Shown: positions 13,918 through 16,883 of the stretch, piece by piece | Layout of the letters: every line of letters starts with the position of its first letter | Position numbering within the stretch: position 1 is the stretch's first letter | Assembly (NCBI RefSeq): GCF_903642095.1 | Contig: NZ_CAHJWD020000382.1 | Location: 1-16,883, forward strand | Reading direction: 5' to 3' | Length of the DNA stretch: 16,883 bases | From: Bathymodiolus brooksi thiotrophic gill symbiont | GTDB taxonomy: Bacteria > Pseudomonadota > Gammaproteobacteria > PS1 > Pseudothioglobaceae | Position numbers and translations under genes: made by a program | The notes under the pieces: generated by a model | Told to the model about the DNA's origin: nothing | Databases searched by the model: none | The model's input: the letters and a program-made list of their open reading frames with translations, nothing else

Positions 13918-15716
13918 ATTTTAGTAGCGTTGATAATGCCCTTGGTGGTTAATCCATATTGTTGATACAACTCTGCTTGCGTGCCTTGCTCGGTAAATTC
14001 ATCGGGTAAGCCCAAGATGCGTAAAGGCGTGGTTATTTTTTGCTGGTGTAAATACTCGCTGATAGCACTGCCACCCCCCCCTGAAATAACATTGTCTTCA
14101 ATGGTAATTAACTGCTGATGCGTGCTTGCTATTTCCTCAATTAATTGCGTATCCAGTGGTTTAACAAAGCGCATATCAATCACACTAGCACCTAATTCTG
14201 TGCCCGCTTCAAGGGCAACTTCAACTCTATTGCCAAAAGCAAAAATAGCCGTTTTTTCACCTTTTAGCAAAACTTTTGCCTTGCCAATCTCTACTGTGTC
14301 CTGAGTTTCATAGTTTTCTACATTTGCCACGCCTCTAGGATAGCGAATACAAACGGGCGATTTCATGGTAAAGGCAGTGTTTAACATTTGATACATTTCC
14401 AATCCATTGCTTGGTGCCATAATCGTTAAATTTGGAATACACCTTAAAAAACTCAAATCAAAACTTCCCGCATGAGTTGCACCATCAGCACCCACCAAAC
14501 CAGCACGGTCAATGGCAAAAATGACATTCAGATTTTGCAAAGCAATATCGTGAATGAGTTGGTCATAGCCACGCTGTAAAAAAGTTGAATAAATAGCAAC
14601 AATAGGTTTTAATCCCTGTGTGGCCAAACCGCCTGCAAAAGTAACAGCGTGTTGTTCGGCAATGCCCACATCAAAATACTGCTCAGGGAATTTTTGCTCA
14701 AATTCGCTCATTCCAGAGCCAGTACACATTGCTGGAGTAATGGCCATTAAGTCTTTATTATTGGCAGCAGTATTAATTAACCAACGCCCAAAAATATGAC
14801 TATAACTGTCCAGTATGCTTGAACTGTCCGATGCTGGTGCGATGCCATGGAATTTGCAAGGGTCATTTTCTGCACTGTCTAAACCATAACCTTTTTTGGT
14901 GATAATGTGAAGTAATCTGGGTTTTTTTTGCGTTTTTAAATTTTGTAGCGTTTTAATTAAAGTTGGCAAATCGTGTCCGTCAATAGGCCCATAATAATCA
15001 AGCCCCAATTCTTCAAACAAAGTGCTAGGTAGCACCATACCTTTAAGATGCTCTTCTGAGCGTTTGGCAAATTCATGCATACGAGGCATTTTTTCTAAAA
15101 ATCCCAATGATTTATTTTTCATAGATGAATAAATCTTACCAGAAATAAGTTTGGTTAAATATTTGCTCATTGCCCCGACATTTTTCGAGATACTCATATC
15201 GTTGTCATTAAGAATAATCAGTAAATCCGCATTACTATCACCTGTATGATTAAGTGCTTCAAACGACATACCACCCGTTAGTGCACCATCGCCAATCACG
15301 GCAATTGATTTGTGATTATTACCCTTAATGCCATTGGCAATAGCAATGCCTAATGCTGCACTAATTGAAGTGGAGGAGTGTCCAGCACCAAAACTATCAT
15401 ACTCACTTTCTGCTCTTTTGGTAAACCCTGAAAGTCCACCTTTTTGGCGTAAGGTGTGTATTTTCTCTTTGCGACCTGTGAGAATTTTGTGCGTATAAGC
15501 CTGATGTCCCACATCAAAAACAAAACTGTCTTTTGGTGTATCAAATACATAATGCATCGCAATTGACATTTCAATTGTGCCAAGATTGGGTGCCAAATGT
15601 CCACCTGTTTTTTGAATATTTTCAATTAAAAAAGCACGAATTTCATCCGCTAAAGATTGTAATTGTGTTAAATTCAGTTGTTTAATGTCTTTTGGATAAT
15701 GGATTAAATCAAGCAC
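13914..15716 (-). CDS. dxs: 1-deoxy-D-xylulose-5-phosphate synthase
   Basis: Dxs condenses pyruvate and glyceraldehyde 3-phosphate with thiamine diphosphate, the first MEP step and also a source for thiamine and pyridoxal. The product is 600 residues, slightly below the common 620. It shows H40 (GGHLAPNLG), DVGHQAYTHKILTGR, the TPP motif GDGALTGGM (142-150) ending with N170/N172 (LNDND), the catalytic E354 (IAEQHAVTF) and DRAGLVGADGATHAG. The start at 15716 is GTG: the nearby ATG at 15720 is out of frame and hits a stop within four codons, and homology begins at once. No Shine-Dalgarno is visible. It overlaps the DUF2062 gene by 4 nt. Confidence 0.97.
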   Translation of the reverse strand: MLDLIHYPKDIKQLNLTQLQSLADEIRAFLIENIQKTGGHLAPNLGTIEMSIAMHYVFDTPKDSFVFDVGHQAYTHKILTGRKEKIHTLRQKGGLSGFTKRAESEYDSFGAGHSSTSISAALGIAIANGIKGNNHKSIAVIGDGALTGGMSFEALNHTGDSNADLLIILNDNDMSISKNVGAMSKYLTKLISGKIYSSMKNKSLGFLEKMPRMHEFAKRSEEHLKGMVLPSTLFEELGLDYYGPIDGHDLPTLIKTLQNLKTQKKPRLLHIITKKGYGLDSAENDPCKFHGIAPASDSSSILDSYSHIFGRWLINTAANNKDLMAITPAMCTGSGMSEFEQKFPEQYFDVGIAEQHAVTFAGGLATQGLKPIVAIYSTFLQRGYDQLIHDIALQNLNVIFAIDRAGLVGADGATHAGSFDLSFLRCIPNLTIMAPSNGLEMYQMLNTAFTMKSPVCIRYPRGVANVENYETQDTVEIGKAKVLLKGEKTAIFAFGNRVEVALEAGTELGASVIDMRFVKPLDTQLIEEIASTHQQLITIEDNVISGGGGSAISEYLHQQKITTPLRILGLPDEFTEQGTQAELYQQYGLTTKGIINATKI

Positions 15717-15746
15717 GCATTGTCAAAATATTTTTTTAAGGCTTGT

Positions 15747-15752
15747 ATTATA
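15747..15752 (-). promoter_or_regulatory. Likely -10 element of the dxs promoter
   Basis: On the minus strand a perfect TATAAT lies 30 nt before the dxs GTG, so the transcript would have a leader of roughly 24 nt. No good -35 is found at 15-19 nt spacing, so an activator or another contact may be needed, or the hexamer is chance in A/T-rich DNA. The 152-nt gap between dxs and trhO holds nothing else I can support. Confidence 0.4.
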
Positions 15753-15868
15753 CGCCGACAAACATTTAACCCTTATTGTAAAATGGTTTCTTTTTTTATT
15801 AAAGAAATTTTTGCGTCAATAAGTATGGGCAATCATCATAAAATGAACTTTTCCCATCATTTGTATTT

Positions 15869-16855
15869 ATGCAAAGGTTCTCAATAAGCCCTATGTTTAC
15901 TGTTTGTGCCCTTTACCAATTTGTTCGTTTAGATGATTTTAAGGAATTTCGCACTCCTTTGCGTGCGTTAATGGTGGATTTAGACATAAAAGGCACGCTG
16001 CTTTTGGCGTTAGAAGGCTTAAATGGCACAGTTGCTGGCACACAGGATGCTATTGATAAATTGCTTGCATTTCTTGAAAACGATGGGCGTTTTAACCGAT
16101 TAGAAATTAAGTTTTCTTATAGTGAAAAATTGCCCTTTAAACGCCTTAAAGTTAAACTTAAAAAAGAAATCGTAACGCTAGGCGTGGAGCACATAGACCC
16201 ATTATCTTCGGTTGGCACTTATGTGAAACCCAAAGATTGGAATATACTCATTAGCGACCCTGATGTGGTGTTGATTGACACTCGTAATGATTACGAATAT
16301 GGGATTGGCAGTTTTAAAGGTGCTATTAACCCGAATACTGAAACTTTTAGAGAATTTCCTGCTTATACCAAAGAAAATTTAGAGCAATATCGTGATAAAA
16401 AAGTGGCAATGTTCTGCACTGGTGGTATTCGTTGCGAAAAATCCACTGCTTATTTAAAATCACAAGGCTTTAAAACCGTCTATCATTTACACGGTGGCGT
16501 GTTGAAATACTTGGAAGAAATTGATGAAGCTGATAGTTTATGGGAGGGTGAATGCTTTGTGTTTGATGAACGAGTTGCCGTTAAGCACAATTTAGAACAA
16601 GGGCAATATGATCAATGTCACGCCTGTCGTTATCCCATTACAAAGGCTGATAAATACCATCAGCATTATGAAAAAGGCGTTTCTTGTCCCCATTGTTACG
16701 GCACGCGTTCTAAGGATCAAATCAATCGCTACAAAGAAAGACAGCACCAAGTTGAATTGGCAAAAGCCCGTGGCGAGGATCATATTGGCGACAATGCGGC
16801 GCAAATAATTAATGCCAAAGCGAAAAAGCGGGCTAAAAAAGAGGCGAAAAAATAA
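15869..16855 (+). CDS. trhO: tRNA uridine(34) hydroxylase, rhodanese-domain protein
   Basis: TrhO (UPF0176/YceA family) hydroxylates U34 of certain tRNAs at C5 using oxygen, an intermediate step toward (m)cmo5U. The protein has an N-terminal acylphosphatase-like domain (about 9-100), then a rhodanese domain with IDTRNDYEY (136-144), TFREFP and the active-site loop [11 protein letters not shown] (182-192, catalytic C183). Zinc-finger-like CHAC (250-253) and CPHC (273-276) pairs follow, then a very basic tail ([13 protein letters not shown]). The first ATG is at 15869; the family usually begins near [10 protein letters not shown], so the ATG at 15893 is the likelier start. Neither has a close Shine-Dalgarno. 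Shorter than E. coli TrhO (about 350) mainly at the N-terminus. Being cytosolic, it is unrelated in role to the exported rhodanese-like pair. Confidence 0.93.
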   Translation: MQRFSISPMFTVCALYQFVRLDDFKEFRTPLRALMVDLDIKGTLLLALEGLNGTVAGTQDAIDKLLAFLENDGRFNRLEIKFSYSEKLPFKRLKVKLKKEIVTLGVEHIDPLSSVGTYVKPKDWNILISDPDVVLIDTRNDYEYGIGSFKGAINPNTETFREFPAYTKENLEQYRDKKVAMFCTGGIRCEKSTAYLKSQGFKTVYHLHGGVLKYLEEIDEADSLWEGECFVFDERVAVKHNLEQGQYDQCHACRYPITKADKYHQHYEKGVSCPHCYGTRSKDQINRYKERQHQVELAKARGEDHIGDNAAQIINAKAKKRAKKEAKK

Positions 16856-16856
16856 G

Positions 16857-16883
16857 ATGTTTATGCGTAATGACATTAAAAAA
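16857..16883 (+). CDS. Possible start of the next gene (9 codons only)
   Basis: One base after the trhO stop an ATG opens a frame reading MFMRNDIKK to the window edge; a second ATG at 16863 would give MRNDIKK. The tight spacing suggests a co-transcribed gene. RNDIKK resembles the opening of carbamoyl-phosphate synthase large subunits (CarB), but nine residues are far too few for a call. Confidence 0.3.

Noticed and set aside
15718..15720. ATG four bases before the assigned dxs start
   Set aside because: It is in another frame and reaches TGA at the fourth codon; GTG at 15716 leads directly into conserved Dxs sequence.
1..16883. CRISPR arrays, tRNA genes, insertion sequences and attachment sites
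   Set aside because: Reading both strands I saw no regularly spaced repeats, cloverleaf sequences, transposase motifs or terminal inverted repeats. The only long repeat is the 99-nt pair within the rhodanese genes.

Overview
The window is A+T-rich, densely packed and uses the standard code. Every recognisable protein looks gammaproteobacterial: LeuC, RnhA, RatA, RluE, SmpB, HU-beta, RlmN, IspG and Dxs all align residue by residue with E. coli-type sequences from memory. The small gaps, overlapping start and stop codons, low G+C and periplasmic rhodanese-like proteins would fit a sulfur-oxidising SUP05/Thioglobaceae-type bacterium, free-living or symbiotic. That placement is inference; no rRNA or other phylogenetic marker is present. 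No tRNA, rRNA, CRISPR array, insertion sequence or phage gene was seen, and no stretch above 300 bases lacks a gene.

Layout. (1) Bases 1-2742, minus strand: leuC (leucine biosynthesis), followed after only 11 nt by a DUF262-family (GmrSD-type, putative anti-phage) gene that runs off the left edge. (2) 2798-4994, plus: an asparagine-synthetase-like amidotransferase resembling the N-acetylglutaminylglutamine amide enzyme AsnO, overlapping rnhA by 8 nt. (3) 5080-8176, plus: five consecutive genes for exported proteins. These are a small three-cysteine protein, a periplasmic rhodanese-like protein, its tandem lipoprotein paralogue, a Sel1-repeat protein and a DUF3530 alpha/beta-hydrolase-like protein. 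This is the least ordinary part of the window and the best candidate for an undescribed module. (4) 8273-10014, minus: ratA-rluE-DUF455, divergent from smpB with start codons sharing one CATG. (5) 10013-13423, plus: smpB, then hupB behind a consensus sigma-70 promoter and followed by a strong terminator, then rlmN, a small membrane protein and ispG. (6) 13420-15716, minus: dxs and a DUF2062 membrane protein, convergent with ispG and sharing TTAA stop codons. (7) 15869-16855, plus: trhO, and possibly the first codons of another gene.

Functional themes. Translation and RNA quality control cluster in the middle (RatA, SmpB, RluE, RlmN) and recur with TrhO at the right end. Two isoprenoid (MEP) enzymes, Dxs (first step) and IspG (a late Fe-S step), face each other across DUF2062. 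Three rhodanese domains occur: two exported and one cytosolic (TrhO).

A repeated architectural feature is extreme compaction. There are coupled overlaps (ATGA at rlmN/small ORF and at dxs/DUF2062), overlapping divergent starts, overlapping convergent stops, and two places where an intrinsic terminator runs directly into the start of the next co-oriented gene (Sel1 gene and rlmN).
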